A stretch of 64,000 nt of DNA from Leptospira gomenensis (GTDB lineage Bacteria > Spirochaetota > Leptospiria > Leptospirales > Leptospiraceae), in NCBI RefSeq assembly GCF_004770155.1, contig NZ_RQFA01000010.1:62001-126000 (forward strand), written 5' to 3'. Shown in pieces: positions 1 through 10,904 of the stretch; positions within the stretch are counted from its first letter, which is position 1, and each line of letters begins with the position of its first letter. The notes under the pieces are model-generated. The model saw nothing but the letters and a program-made list of their open reading frames with translations, searched no databases and was not told where the DNA came from. The position numbers were made by a program, and so were the translations under genes.

Positions 1-194
1 AGTTCATCGAAAGAATGGGACAAGTTATAAAATCATGCTCTTGCGAGCATTTAGTTTGTATAGGATTTTTCCAAAGGGAACGGAAAAAACACTTTTATCC
101 GAATGTCGGAATTCCTACAAACGATTCGAATTCTCCCGAGTATTTCCGTTGCCGCACAAAACGCAGACCTTTCGGAACGCCGAAACGTTTGGAA

Positions 195-1412
195 TCAGTT
201 CCGGATCCTAAGTTCCACTCTTCTGTTTTTTTCCTTTCCGTCCTCTTTGGAATCGTCCGCGACCGGAACGCTCGCCCCTTTGGGAATGATCTCGAATCGA
301 TCGGCGGAAATTCCGTTTCCTACGAGATAATCCCGAACCATTTCCGCACGCAGTTGGGAAACTTTTTGATTGGCGGCTTCGGATCCTTCTAAGGAAGTAT
401 GGCCGAAAATTTTCACCCGCAGCGAAGCGTCTTCCCGCATCCAACGGGAAAGTAGGTTGAGATTTGGTCTCGATTCCTTATGAACCTGAATGCTGTTTTT
501 TTCAAAACGAATCGGCTCGGATTCGACCGCGCGAAATTTAGGATTGGAGGAAAGAGTTTCGGAATTCTCCTTGGCGAACCAGGAGAACGGGGATTTTTTT
601 TCTCGGTTCAAACCTTGGGCCGAAGACCCGGATTCCGGTTTCGTAGGAGTTCCCACTTTTTCCGTCGAAGATGCGGCGGAGGTTTTGCCGGAAGAATCCT
701 TCGTTTCTGTTTCGGTGTTTTTGTCGTTTTTCGAAGCAGAGGTCGTTCCGGAATTTCCGGATTGATTCGCAATTTCCCCCGTCGAAACGTCCCGACCAAG
801 TTTGGATGTTTCGGAATCCTTCGCGACCTTTCGGATCGCTACCGGAACCGAAAGGGTTTCCTTTTCGGAAGAGAACAAGGTCCAAAAAAAATAAATCAAA
901 CCGACCAAAATCAAAACTCCGGACAAAAAGATCAAAATGGGAACGGTTCGATCCTTTTTCGTATGCGGTTTTGCGGAGGGCGTAGGGATATAATTCGTGT
1001 AGTCTTTGGCGGGGGTTTCGTAGATACTTCCCTTGTCCTCACCCCAACTTTCGGGGAAGTTCGTATCGGGCGCTTCGTTGTCGTCCACGACGATGGACTC
1101 CGACGGGGAAGCGGAAGAGGATTTCTTTTTGGTTTCCTGAACCCGTTTGGCGGCCCATTTCCGAATTTCCGTACGAAACCATACATCCGATTTGTCGGTA
1201 AATTTATAATTTTCCCGGATGTATTCGATCGTTTGTTTTTCGATTTCCGTATAACTGTTGTTATCTTTGACGGCCTTTAAAAGCTGCTTCGCGTCGTTTA
1301 CCGAAATTCTACCGTCGCGTCGCTCTGCAGTAAATTCTTCCGCAAGTTGAATCAACTCTCGGTCGTATTTTTTACCCTTGATCGTAACGTAATAGTTTTC
1401 TTTTTTTGCCAT
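195..1412 (-). CDS. OmpA-domain inner-membrane-anchored protein
   Basis: A 405-residue protein in three parts. The N-terminal ~170 residues are hydrophilic and probably cytoplasmic. A single membrane segment follows (around residues 175-195, rich in I, L, F and V). A Ser/Thr/Lys-rich linker leads to a C-terminal OmpA-like peptidoglycan-binding domain over the last ~105 residues, with the family pattern of IRFEKNS, a GHTSLEGS motif, and NRRVELRI near the end. It should sit in the inner membrane with the OmpA domain bound to peptidoglycan. The ATG at 1412 was chosen because a GGGGA ribosome site precedes it; an in-frame start 15 codons upstream has none. The N-terminal region matches no domain I can name. 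It lies downstream of, and in the same direction as, the EpmA-like gene. Confidence 0.85.
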   Translation of the reverse strand: MAKKENYYVTIKGKKYDRELIQLAEEFTAERRDGRISVNDAKQLLKAVKDNNSYTEIEKQTIEYIRENYKFTDKSDVWFRTEIRKWAAKRVQETKKKSSSASPSESIVVDDNEAPDTNFPESWGEDKGSIYETPAKDYTNYIPTPSAKPHTKKDRTVPILIFLSGVLILVGLIYFFWTLFSSEKETLSVPVAIRKVAKDSETSKLGRDVSTGEIANQSGNSGTTSASKNDKNTETETKDSSGKTSAASSTEKVGTPTKPESGSSAQGLNREKKSPFSWFAKENSETLSSNPKFRAVESEPIRFEKNSIQVHKESRPNLNLLSRWMREDASLRVKIFGHTSLEGSEAANQKVSQLRAEMVRDYLVGNGISADRFEIIPKGASVPVADDSKEDGKEKNRRVELRIRN

Positions 1413-1542
1413 GGTCCCCGCCGCACCTAGGTTTACGGAAGAATTCAATCCCTGCAACCAAAGTTTTCTTATCTAATTATAAGTTCGGCTGCAAACAACC
1501 GATAACTCACGGTTTTTGACGCTTTCCGCCGAAAAATGAAAC

Positions 1543-2493
1543 CTAAAACTTCCCGTAGTACGGGCTGATTTCCCGAAGAGAATTTCCTCCGAGCGTCGTA
1601 AGAAACAAACGATCCAAACCGATCGAAATCCCGCAACAATCCGGAATCCCTTCCTCCAACGCGCGTTGCAGGCCTTGGTCCACGGGAAAAATTTCCTTCC
1701 CCAGACGTTTTCTCAAATCCTGTTCCGCCGAGAATCGGGAAAGTTGTTCCTCCGGGTCGGTCAATTCTTCGAAGGCGTTTCCCAATTCCAGATTTCCGTA
1801 ATACAGTTCGAACCGGCGCGCAACTCCGTCCCGGATTTTGGAAAGCGCCGCGAGTTCGGACGGATAACCGTAAACGAAAGTGAATTCCTTTTTCGGAAGA
1901 TTGGCTTCCACAAGATTTAAGAATACGAGAAAAAACGAATCTTCGTATGTTCTCTGTTCGGCGGGAATCGAACTCAATCTCCTTTCGTTGACGACACGAT
2001 CCAATTCCTGTTTCGAAGTTCCGCAACCGGCGAAGTTTGCGAGCGCATCCGAGACGCTCCAGCGATTCACTCGCGCGGAATCGAACTCGAAATCGCGGAA
2101 CTCGGAAAATAGACGCTCCAAAAGTTCGGTGCAAAAATCCATCAGACCTTCGAGTTTCATTCCTACGGTATAGAATTCGAGCATTAGAAACTCCGCGCTG
2201 TGATACGGACTTCCTTCCTCGCCCGAACGAAACGTATGCGTAATTTCGTATATTCTTTCCAGGCCCTTGGAAAGAATTTCCTTCAGGGAATATTCCGGAG
2301 ACGTTATGAGATATCCCCGCTCCCGATCTCCCGGAGAACGGACGAGAAACGGATCCAAATACGGTTCCATAGAAGGTACGGATTTCAGACAAGGAGTGTC
2401 CGTCTCGAGATATCCGCGTTCTCGGAAAAAATTCCGTATCACGGATAGAAACTTGGATCGTTCGATCAGAATCTCTCGGCTCAGTTCGTTCAT
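1543..2493 (-). CDS. epmA: EpmA/GenX-type lysyl-tRNA synthetase-like EF-P ligase
   Basis: A 316-residue class II aminoacyl-tRNA synthetase catalytic domain without the anticodon-binding domain of LysRS, the length typical of EpmA (GenX, PoxA), which attaches beta-lysine to elongation factor P. Motif 2 is visible around [15 protein letters not shown] and motif 3 at [11 protein letters not shown]. The early [11 protein letters not shown] stretch also fits the family. No efp or epmB lies in this window, so the partner is an inference from the family. An exact substrate other than beta-lysine cannot be excluded. The start codon is an ATG whose protein begins MNELSREIL. Confidence 0.85.
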   Translation of the reverse strand: MNELSREILIERSKFLSVIRNFFRERGYLETDTPCLKSVPSMEPYLDPFLVRSPGDRERGYLITSPEYSLKEILSKGLERIYEITHTFRSGEEGSPYHSAEFLMLEFYTVGMKLEGLMDFCTELLERLFSEFRDFEFDSARVNRWSVSDALANFAGCGTSKQELDRVVNERRLSSIPAEQRTYEDSFFLVFLNLVEANLPKKEFTFVYGYPSELAALSKIRDGVARRFELYYGNLELGNAFEELTDPEEQLSRFSAEQDLRKRLGKEIFPVDQGLQRALEEGIPDCCGISIGLDRLFLTTLGGNSLREISPYYGKF

Positions 2494-2550
2494 GTTCGCC
2501 TTTTAATTTCCTCTTGCTTTCGTTTCGAAATCGCGGGAGTATGTCTCGCA

Positions 2551-2877
2551 ATGGAACCGGTCCGCAGATTCGAACATTTCGAAATCAGACGCAGCCGTCA
2601 ATCCACGGAGATCATTCCGTTAAACGCCTCTTTCGACGAATCGTCGTTCGGCGAATTAAAATCCGTGTTCGCTCTCGCGTTCTATCAATCGAGCGCCCAC
2701 GTCAAACTCGATCTCGGAGGAGTGAAACTTCTACCGTTGCCCGTGGCTATGAAAATTCTAGGCTTTGCGTTGGATCTGCGGTTGAAAAATCGAACCTTGG
2801 TTTTGTCGGGCGCGAGCCCCTCGTTCAAAAAACTCATTCGTTTTTACCGGCTGGATAAAGTTCTTTTAATCTTCTGA
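2551..2877 (+). CDS. STAS-domain protein
   Basis: A 108-residue protein with the alternating strand/helix pattern of a STAS domain (anti-sigma-factor antagonist or MlaB type), including a [20 protein letters not shown] core. The loop that carries the phosphorylated Ser in SpoIIAA-like antagonists (DxSG) reads DLGG here, so regulation by Ser phosphorylation is unlikely. The 3' end overlaps the convergent 2866-3300 gene by 12 bp. The partner is unknown; no anti-sigma kinase is adjacent. Confidence 0.7.
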   Translation: MEPVRRFEHFEIRRSRQSTEIIPLNASFDESSFGELKSVFALAFYQSSAHVKLDLGGVKLLPLPVAMKILGFALDLRLKNRTLVLSGASPSFKKLIRFYRLDKVLLIF

Positions 2878-3300
2878 TCTTCTCCGTTTTTCTTCCCGTT
2901 GCCAAGGTTGAAAGACCAGCTTGATTCCCAAATTCCCCAAAAGCAAAAGCAGGCGCGGAGATATCTCCGTTTCCTTCCGGGAAAGATCGGAAAATTCCAC
3001 AGAAACGTACATACAAAGAGAATGTCGGGAGGCGAACTCCTTCACCTTATGCCGCGAAGGAAGCACCTTCTCCAAAATCTGCAGGATATGTTCCTCCAAA
3101 GGAGCATGAGCGTCCAACGTGGAATGCAACTGCCAATGTCCGAAGCCGAGGGCTTTTCCCTCCCGATCGGTGGCGACCCGGGGTGTACTAAAATCGGGTT
3201 TGAGGTCCAGGGTCCGCGTCACGGATTCCGTATCAAGTCCGTCTTCGTTCACGGAAAGAATGGCCCAGGTAAGAGGATATGTCGTCGGTTGTACGTTCAT
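2866..3300 (-). CDS. DUF4279-like protein
   Basis: A 144-residue soluble protein with no signal peptide. It resembles the DUF4279 family: an early [13 protein letters not shown] stretch, a [19 protein letters not shown] segment, and a C-terminal [14 protein letters not shown] strand-helix element. Function is unknown. It ends in a basic/acidic tail (EEKRRRSED) and overlaps the STAS gene tail to tail. The family assignment is from pattern memory only. Confidence 0.6.
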   Translation of the reverse strand: MNVQPTTYPLTWAILSVNEDGLDTESVTRTLDLKPDFSTPRVATDREGKALGFGHWQLHSTLDAHAPLEEHILQILEKVLPSRHKVKEFASRHSLCMYVSVEFSDLSRKETEISPRLLLLLGNLGIKLVFQPWQREEKRRRSED

Positions 3301-3446
3301 TCGGTTTTACACATTTCGGAAATTTGAGTCGATTCGATTGCAAAAATACATAATTCACAGTTTTATCATCCTTCGCCGGAGAATTCGATCGGATCGAACT
3401 ATAAAAGTGCATAAGAATCTGGTAAAATTGTGTCTAATAAAAAATT

Positions 3447-3498
<52 letters not shown>

Positions 3499-3526
3499 TC
3501 CTCTAATCTCACTCGGGGGCTTGCTT

Positions 3527-4252
<726 letters not shown>

Positions 4253-4284
4253 TCGTTTTCCCGTACAACAAATTTCGGCAAGCC

Positions 4285-4317
4285 AAACCCGTCGATCTTC
4301 GGCGGGTTTTTTATTTT
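4285..4317 (+). terminator. Rho-independent terminator after response regulator
   Basis: A G+C-rich hairpin (AACCCG ... CGGGTT with further pairing inside) is followed directly by a T-rich run at 4307-4317, about 30 bp after the stop of the regulator gene. Confidence 0.8.
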
Positions 4318-4890
4318 GTTTTGACGAGTTCGTTTTTTGGACGTTAGGAACCCGCCTCTTTCGTCCGAAGTCCGAAAGGTTCTCCGCGATCCAGGTTTGG
4401 TTGCTCGGGTTACCGATTTCGAAACTACAAACTTCGATCTTCGGAGGTCGGGTCTTCGTATTTGCGGCGAAAGATTCTTTTTTACTTTTTCCTCGCAGAA
4501 TGATCGAAAGTAATATTCCGTTTTTCTAATAAATTCGGCTTGTCCGACCTACGCGGAGGGCGATCCGATCCCCCCTAAATTCACGCGCGCCGTTTCTCCG
4601 ATAAACGTAATTTCGCGACGAAAGCCAGCGCATATTTGCTTCCCATATCGCGGGAATTGATTCCCGATCTACGACTTGTGGTGCGTTTACGGTATCAAAC
4701 TCCCTAAACGAATAAAAAATTTGTTTCCTTAAATGTCGCTTCGACTGCAAAAGTTTCCTCGCAGAGAGAATTTTAAAAAATTTATAAATTACGTTTTCAA
4801 ATTATAAACCTCCAATGCGGCGTTGCAACACGACGGGGTTTCGGTTGTCTTTTTTTGAAAACAGCACAACAGATAGGAAGGTTCCATACA
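4318..4890. other. Non-coding interval, no gene supported
   Basis: About 570 bp between the regulator terminator and the lipoprotein gene. Short open frames exist on both strands but have no convincing ribosome site or family pattern. The last 60 bp are A+T-rich, as expected for a promoter of the following gene. Confidence 0.5.
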
Positions 4891-5421
4891 ATGTTGCCAT
4901 CAGTTCACAGATTCAGGAGAGATTTTTCGATTCTTCTCGTAGTATCCTCGTTTTTCTTTTTTCAGGCTTGCGAAACGAAATCGGAAAACCAGGAAAGCTC
5001 CATTCTTGCGTTAGTCGCCATTTCACAGGCTTCGGCGGTCCCCGCATTACCGTCCCCCGCGATCGATACCGCCCTTTTAAAAATCGGCGACCAGGAACCC
5101 ACGACCCTCCCCGTCGGATTCTGCGAAGACGGAAACACGGGAATCGGCTTTTTTCAAGGAGGCGCCAATCCCACCTTGTTCGTGCACGAGGTTGACTTCA
5201 ACCAGAGCGGCGCGATCGTTCTCAACCGAACCGGCGCGTATCATATGGACGTTGACGTTACGGGCGGTTACTACAGCCCGACATCCACTTGTCAGGCGAC
5301 CGTTCGCGAAAGTTCGGCGACGGCTTACGAAATAGAAGCGTACAATTGTCCGGTGCATCCGATGATCGGAACGATGCCCGACACGACGATTTCCTTCCGC
5401 GCAAGATGTACTAAAAACTGA
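4891..5421 (+). CDS. Small secreted lipoprotein, function unknown
   Basis: A 176-residue protein with a lipoprotein signal: basic N-region (HRFRRD), hydrophobic core, then FFFFQAC with Cys at about residue 28 as the lipidation site. The mature part holds four further cysteines, which could pair as disulfides, and looks like a small beta-rich domain. The ATG at 4891 has an AGGAAGG ribosome site 10 nt upstream, which favours it over an ATG 12 codons earlier. It matches no family I can name. Confidence 0.75.
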   Translation: MLPSVHRFRRDFSILLVVSSFFFFQACETKSENQESSILALVAISQASAVPALPSPAIDTALLKIGDQEPTTLPVGFCEDGNTGIGFFQGGANPTLFVHEVDFNQSGAIVLNRTGAYHMDVDVTGGYYSPTSTCQATVRESSATAYEIEAYNCPVHPMIGTMPDTTISFRARCTKN

Positions 5422-5531
5422 CGCGTCCAGATCGTTCAAATACGAACAGAACCGTTTTCGCGGGGCCAAGAATTTTCCCGACGCGGAAGCGGTTCGTTTC
5501 GTTTCTCTAATATTAGACTTTTGGATTGTGA

Positions 5532-5828
5532 TCAGAGAAACGCGCTTTTCGCGGTTTCACAGGCTTGGGAAAAACGAAGATCCAATTCCGTAATTCCCTG
5601 TTGGAAATGGGTGAAAATTTCCACCGAAACTTTTCGGTAACCGAGCAGAATATTCGGATGGTGGTCCATTTTTTCGGCGATTTCGGCTAACGCGGACACG
5701 AATTTCACCCCGGAAAGATAATGATCGAAGGAATAAACTTTGAAAAGATAAGGAACCCGGTCCCGAAAACGCAACTCCCATCCGGGAGCGAGCCGCTCCT
5801 GGAGAAGATTCGGGTCGAGAAGTTCCAT
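5532..5828 (-). CDS. Pterin-4a-carbinolamine dehydratase
   Basis: A 98-residue protein matching the whole PCD/PhhB family. The conserved HHPN motif and the downstream strand VSVEIFTH are present; the two His of the first motif and the His of the second form the active site. It dehydrates 4a-hydroxytetrahydropterin to recycle pterin cofactor. No aromatic amino acid hydroxylase is nearby, so the physiological partner is unknown here. It sits 9 bp downstream of the coiled-coil gene on the same strand. Confidence 0.88.
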   Translation of the reverse strand: MELLDPNLLQERLAPGWELRFRDRVPYLFKVYSFDHYLSGVKFVSALAEIAEKMDHHPNILLGYRKVSVEIFTHFQQGITELDLRFSQACETAKSAFL

Positions 5829-5837
5829 AAGAATTTT

Positions 5838-6251
<414 letters not shown>

Positions 6252-6543
6252 ACTTATATCCTGATCTTCTTATGATGAATTCCGTTTCGAATCAATTTAA
6301 TTCGCGAGGGAATCGGGAAATTCCGCGCACGCTAAATAAGTCGGTCGAACGACGGTTCCTACGTTTTCCGGCACGTTCCGTTTTCATTCCTCGTTTCGGA
6401 GCGGTTCCGATGCGGTGATTCGACGGATTCTTCCATTCTTTTGATTAGACCTCAAAATTCGAGAGAAAAACCTACTCTCGAAAGAACGAAAGTGGTTGAT
6501 TCCATAGACATAAAACGTAGAAAGATTCCGAGAGGAACCAATC

Positions 6544-6822
6544 ATGACATCCAGAGCGGACGACCTGAACGAAGAAGTAGAATCACTGAAGGACAAAGCC
6601 AAACGTATCACCGGAAAAGCGCGCGAAGAATATCTGGAGCACGTTTCCGATCTTAAGGAAAAGATCAAACATATCTCGGGCGAAACTTCCGAAAAGGCGA
6701 AGCAGATCATAGACGAAACCGGCGCGTATATCAAGGAAAATCCCCAGAAAGCTGCGTTGATCGGTCTCGGAGTCGGCGTGGGAGTCGGCCTTTTGATCGG
6801 AATGCTGATCCGTAGAAAGTAA
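6544..6822 (+). CDS. YqjD/DUF883-like membrane-anchored protein
   Basis: A 92-residue protein with an amphipathic helical N-terminus (about 1-65), then the family signature [21 protein letters not shown], ending in one glycine-rich membrane helix and a short basic tail. Members of the YqjD/ElaB group are membrane-anchored and reported to bind ribosomes in E. coli; that role is not shown for spirochetes. It starts a three-gene plus-strand run with very short gaps. A GAGAGGA ribosome site precedes the ATG. Confidence 0.85.
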   Translation: MTSRADDLNEEVESLKDKAKRITGKAREEYLEHVSDLKEKIKHISGETSEKAKQIIDETGAYIKENPQKAALIGLGVGVGVGLLIGMLIRRK

Positions 6823-6829
6823 ACGACCG

Positions 6830-7207
6830 ATGTCGAAGAAAAAAAAATCGGATTTTAATTCGGAGTCTTTCGATTCCGAATCCTCAAAACGAGGCAACGA
6901 TCTCAAGTCCCACTTTCTCACTCTGGTGGATTCGGTTTTGGAATACTTCCAGACCCTTCTTCTTTACGGGCAAAAATATCTAATCAAACGATTTCAAGCG
7001 GGAATACAAGCCTACGTTTTTCTTAAGATGGGTTTGTTTTTTCTAACGTTAGGCGCCTTATCCTTTCTCGGCGCGTTTTTCTTTTTCGTCCATACGATCT
7101 CGGGCGGGAATCTTCTTCTTTCGAGTTTGGGCACGGGCGGGGTCAGCTTTGTCTTCGCCTTTTTCTTTCTGTGGCTCGCCTCCTCCTCGCTGAAGGTCAA
7201 GGATTAG
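6830..7207 (+). CDS. YqjE-like (phage holin superfamily) membrane protein
   Basis: A 125-residue protein. A charged N-terminus is followed by a helical stretch and two membrane helices (around 67-88 and 95-118). Both the layout and the position right after a YqjD-like gene match the YqjE family (Actino_Holin_E-like). It starts 7 bp after the previous stop, so co-expression is likely. The biochemical role is unknown. Confidence 0.75.
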   Translation: MSKKKKSDFNSESFDSESSKRGNDLKSHFLTLVDSVLEYFQTLLLYGQKYLIKRFQAGIQAYVFLKMGLFFLTLGALSFLGAFFFFVHTISGGNLLLSSLGTGGVSFVFAFFFLWLASSSLKVKD

Positions 7208-7211
7208 GATC

Positions 7212-7469
7212 ATGAAGGAATTTCCGGATCTGAATCCGTTCGAAGGAAGCGATCGCTTTTTAGGAAAGAATCCGTCGGATATGAATCTCGAGGAATTAAA
7301 ACTTTATCTTCATATCCAGAAATTGCGCGTGCGATTGGAGTTCGAAAAATTCCAGTCCTCGATCAATTATACCGGTATGGTCGTGGACGCGTTGGATAAG
7401 CTGGGTTTTGGGGAATTCCTACAGTCGTTTCTAAAAGTCCCCGATCACAAAGATACGCCCCAAGAATAA
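7212..7469 (+). CDS. Small helical protein, third gene of YqjD/E cluster
   Basis: An 85-residue soluble protein starting 4 bp after the YqjE-like gene. It has a helical middle (MNLEELKLYLHIQKLRVRLEF) and no signal peptide. The position is like YqjK in E. coli, but the sequence does not resemble YqjK enough to use the name. Probably co-translated with the two membrane proteins. Confidence 0.75.
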   Translation: MKEFPDLNPFEGSDRFLGKNPSDMNLEELKLYLHIQKLRVRLEFEKFQSSINYTGMVVDALDKLGFGEFLQSFLKVPDHKDTPQE

Positions 7470-7483
7470 TTTCCGCTTTTTCG

Positions 7484-7517
7484 GGCCGGCACATCCGTCA
7501 AACGCCGGCCTTTCCTT
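7484..7517 (+). terminator. Terminator after YqjD/E cluster
   Basis: A perfect 7-bp inverted repeat (GGCCGGC at 7484-7490 and GCCGGCC at 7504-7510) with a 13-nt loop, followed by TTTCCTTT. It lies 15 bp past the stop of the third cluster gene. From here to 7821 nothing else is supported. Confidence 0.65.
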
Positions 7518-7821
7518 TCGTAGTTTCCGAAGGTTTTTTCGAAACGTTCCTCCACTGCACATCCTCCATCGACATAAACTCCGCGCATCCATCCGGAGGC
7601 ACGAAGGCCGGAAGGAACGGACAAACGGGCCTTTCCGCGAAATTTCTCGAATCGATTTCCGGAAATCACATCGAAGAAAAAACTCCGCTCGAAATCCGGC
7701 CTTCGCAATCGCTGAAATTTCTACGATTTTATAATTCAAGAACCCGATTACTACGCTGTTGTTAAAACGTCGATCGGCGTATAACGGCCGTTATCGTACA
7801 AATCAAAGACAAAGGAATTCT

Positions 7822-8724
7822 ATGAGTAACCCGATCACTACAGCAAAAAAACTCGTCCTGGAATATCCGTATCCGAAAGGACTTCTGGAAAAAATTCCCA
7901 CCGAAGGAACGTATTACGACGGCTTTTCTTCGGTTTATTTTAAGGAGGACGAAAAAGTCACACCGACCATTCTTTCCAAAACGTTACACTATTTCATCGA
8001 CATCGACGAAAAGGAAACTCCCGAAAAGAAAATTCCGATCGGCGCGTCCAAGATGAAAGGACTTCCGCACCTTCCCAACGCGAAATTCTGGCCGAAAGAA
8101 ACGTATTTTTTCGCCCAACTCAATTTCGCCGAATTCAAAAAATACGATATTGAAGATCTGTTTCCGGACGAAGGTATACTTTATATTTTCGATACGGTCG
8201 AAGGCGATTTCGTATTAAAATTTTATGAAGGTTCGATCCAAGACCTAAAGGTCGTCGATTATCCGGACGAAGATTCCCTTCCCGAACCGGAATACCATCT
8301 GGAGGATTACAGAGACACGACCTTCCGTCTTTCCTTTTCGCCGAAGTTTTTATTTTATGCGGCGGGGGACGCCTACGATTATAGGACGATCGCGAAAATT
8401 CTTCCGAAAGAGTTGTGCAATAAGCTGACTAAACTTCTCAAGGCGGAACTCACGACCTGGAACCCAAGCCTCAGGATTTTCGGAAGACCTTTGTTCTGGC
8501 AGGGAGAAGACGAACGTATGGACGACGACGATGAGGAAGAAGAGGAAGGTAACAAGAAAGTCAAATCCGGTCGAAAGAAATCCGTTCCTAAGATCGAAGA
8601 AAATCCTGAAGTTCTCCTATTTCATTCCGAAATCGGAGAAGGACATTTTCACATTCGGATCGATCGTAAGGATTTAAAAAAGAAAAAATTCGCAAAGGCC
8701 TATTCGACTTATTCGGGAACGTAG
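7822..8724 (+). CDS. DUF1963 (YwqG-like) protein
   Basis: A 300-residue soluble protein with the DUF1963 pattern: a GASKMKGLPHLP segment (GGxPxLP-like), then FFAQLNFAEF and a GILYIFDT strand. An acidic run (DDDDEEEEEG) near residue 235 is a low-complexity linker. Function of the family is unknown. The ATG at 7822 follows AAAGGAA; an in-frame start 21 codons upstream lacks a ribosome site. Confidence 0.75.
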   Translation: MSNPITTAKKLVLEYPYPKGLLEKIPTEGTYYDGFSSVYFKEDEKVTPTILSKTLHYFIDIDEKETPEKKIPIGASKMKGLPHLPNAKFWPKETYFFAQLNFAEFKKYDIEDLFPDEGILYIFDTVEGDFVLKFYEGSIQDLKVVDYPDEDSLPEPEYHLEDYRDTTFRLSFSPKFLFYAAGDAYDYRTIAKILPKELCNKLTKLLKAELTTWNPSLRIFGRPLFWQGEDERMDDDDEEEEEGNKKVKSGRKKSVPKIEENPEVLLFHSEIGEGHFHIRIDRKDLKKKKFAKAYSTYSGT

Positions 8725-8934
8725 AACGTAATAGGATTTAAACTTCTGAGACGTGATACTACGAAACAAAACGTAGGTCCGTCTCATTGAACCGAAACTT
8801 TTTGTCGAAGAGATTTTTCTCATTACATCGATCGTAACGACGGAAATACAAAGGTTTAGAAAAGCGGCGTTTTTTTTCCGTTTGATGTCGGAACACCGAA
8901 CCGTATGCCTACCGTATTACCGTATAACAGCTGT

Positions 8935-9357
8935 TTACTGAAATATTCCGAGCCGGCGTAAATAGTCGTGAAACGGTTTCGTATCTTTAAAATGAAATTT
9001 AGGAGAAAGCGAGTAATTCAACTTGGCCAGCAGTCCGGTTTTCGTGGAATAGAGCCACCGTCCTTCGTAAGAATTTTCGTCCGATCGAATATCGATCTTA
9101 TGCGTCCAAGCAGGATCGGACGGCATTTGTTCCGTTTCGGAATCCGTTTCCAAAAGCGATAGTGCGTTTTTGAATTCCACGACTTCCGATTCCGCATCTA
9201 AACGTTTCATAATCTCGAATTTTCTGTCCCGAAAGATCACGGATCGAATGGGGGCTTCCTGAAAATCGAATCGTCTGCGATTTTGAAAACAATCTAACAA
9301 CGATAAAATAAGGAGATACACTCCGCAGATTCCGATGCGAAAATTCCGTCCTGCCAT
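8935..9357 (-). CDS. Hypothetical exported protein
   Basis: A 140-residue protein with an N-terminal hydrophobic segment (GICGVYLLILSLLDC). The Cys could be a leptospiral lipobox Cys, but the preceding Leu-Leu-Asp is a poor match, so lipoprotein status is uncertain. The rest is mixed and charged, with no recognised domain. It lies 35 bp downstream of pyruvate kinase on the same strand and may share its transcript. Confidence 0.6.
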   Translation of the reverse strand: MAGRNFRIGICGVYLLILSLLDCFQNRRRFDFQEAPIRSVIFRDRKFEIMKRLDAESEVVEFKNALSLLETDSETEQMPSDPAWTHKIDIRSDENSYEGRWLYSTKTGLLAKLNYSLSPKFHFKDTKPFHDYLRRLGIFQ

Positions 9358-9392
9358 CGTTTGAACCCTCAGAGTAAGGATCGACCCTCCGG

Positions 9393-10859
9393 TTATTTCA
9401 CAACTTCCGTTTCCGGCATCGCGGGATACGTTTTCACTTCCCGGATTTGAATCGTTTCGACACGATCCTCTCCCGCGATGATATCGGATAAGATTACGAC
9501 TTGATCCCCGTCCTTGATTCTACCCGCTTTTTTCAACGTATCGATCGCAAGACGAATGGTCTTTTCCGGATCCCGGGAAAAATCGATCCGATACGGAATC
9601 ACTCCGCGGGTCAGCCAGAGTTTACGACGAACCGTCGTCATATTCGTAAACGCATAAATCAACGGATAATGCGGATGAAATCCGGCCACGTTGAGCGCGG
9701 TCGTTCCCCTTCTCGTAATTACGACTATGGCCGGGCATTTTAAGGAATCCGCCAGTTCCGCGGCGGACTTTGCCATCTGTTCTTTTTTATCCTGAGGAAT
9801 TTTTTCACGAACGTAATCCACTCCGCCGGTCCGTTCGACACGTTGTGCGATCTTGTCCATCATCTCGACACAGCGGACGGGAAATTTACCCGCAGCGGTT
9901 TCCCCTGACAACATGATAGCGTCGGCTTCCTCATACACGGCGTTGGCTACGTCGGTGACCTCCGCTCGAGTCGGAGAAGGATTGCTGATCATCGATTCCA
10001 AAAGGTGGGTCGCGACGATGACTCGTTTTCCTTTGAGAGCGCATTCCTTGATGATGGCCCTTTGTAGTATCGGCAGCTCTTCGATCGGAACTTCGACTCC
10101 GAGATCTCCCCGCGCGACCATCACTCCGTCGGCGGCGTCTACGATTTCCTTCATGTTTCGCACGGCTTCCTGATCTTCGATCTTAGCGATGACCTGTGCG
10201 TGACCTTCGTTTTCTTCTATGATTTGTTTGAGTTGATTGACGTCTTCCACGGAACGAACGAACGACAACGCGATAAAGTCCACGTCCTCTTCCAATCCGA
10301 AAAGTATGTCCTTGTGGTCCTTGGGCGTGATCGACGGAAGATTGACCCGTATCCCGGGAAGATTGATGTGTTTTCTGGAACCGAGTTTTCCTCCGTCCAA
10401 CACTTTACACTTAAGGGCGGAATCGTTGATCTCTTCGACGACGAGATTGATCAGACCGTTATCCACGGTGACCGGATCTCCCACTTTGAGATCCTTTACG
10501 ATATCTTTGTAATTTACGAAAACGGATTGTTCCTCGGATTCTTCTCCGGGAATGATATGAAAGGTGAAGGTTTCCCCGACTTTCAAATCGAGATGATCCA
10601 CTTGTAGATCTCCGGTGCGAATTTCGGGTCCCTGCGTATCGAGTAGGATCGCGATGGGCGCCTTCAATACGTCCTTGTTGAGCGCCTTGATATTGCGGAT
10701 GATACTTCTGTGGAAGTCGTGATTTCCGTGGGACATGTTGAGACGCGCTACGTTCATTCCCGCTTCCGCCAACGCTTGGATCATCTTTTTATCCGCGGTC
10801 GCGGGTCCGATGGTGCATATGATTTTTGTCTTTCTAAATACGGAGGGTTCGCTCTTCAT
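9393..10859 (-). CDS. pyk: Pyruvate kinase
   Basis: A 488-residue protein that converts phosphoenolpyruvate and ADP to pyruvate and ATP. Family landmarks: KIICTIGPA near the start, ARLNMSHG (substrate-binding region), the [11 protein letters not shown] segment, the active-site stretch [11 protein letters not shown] with its catalytic Lys, and [12 protein letters not shown]. The C-terminal domain holds [12 protein letters not shown]. Full length compared with bacterial homologues. An allosteric type cannot be judged from sequence alone. Confidence 0.97.
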   Translation of the reverse strand: MKSEPSVFRKTKIICTIGPATADKKMIQALAEAGMNVARLNMSHGNHDFHRSIIRNIKALNKDVLKAPIAILLDTQGPEIRTGDLQVDHLDLKVGETFTFHIIPGEESEEQSVFVNYKDIVKDLKVGDPVTVDNGLINLVVEEINDSALKCKVLDGGKLGSRKHINLPGIRVNLPSITPKDHKDILFGLEEDVDFIALSFVRSVEDVNQLKQIIEENEGHAQVIAKIEDQEAVRNMKEIVDAADGVMVARGDLGVEVPIEELPILQRAIIKECALKGKRVIVATHLLESMISNPSPTRAEVTDVANAVYEEADAIMLSGETAAGKFPVRCVEMMDKIAQRVERTGGVDYVREKIPQDKKEQMAKSAAELADSLKCPAIVVITRRGTTALNVAGFHPHYPLIYAFTNMTTVRRKLWLTRGVIPYRIDFSRDPEKTIRLAIDTLKKAGRIKDGDQVVILSDIIAGEDRVETIQIREVKTYPAMPETEVVK

Positions 10860-10904
10860 CCTAATACCTTTATTCGGAAGCGCGGGGCTTAGGACAATCT
10901 GGAA

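Noticed and set aside
4526..4750. 74-residue minus-strand open frame in the intergenic region before the lipoprotein
   Set aside because: No ribosome site or similarity; composition typical of random frames in this genome.
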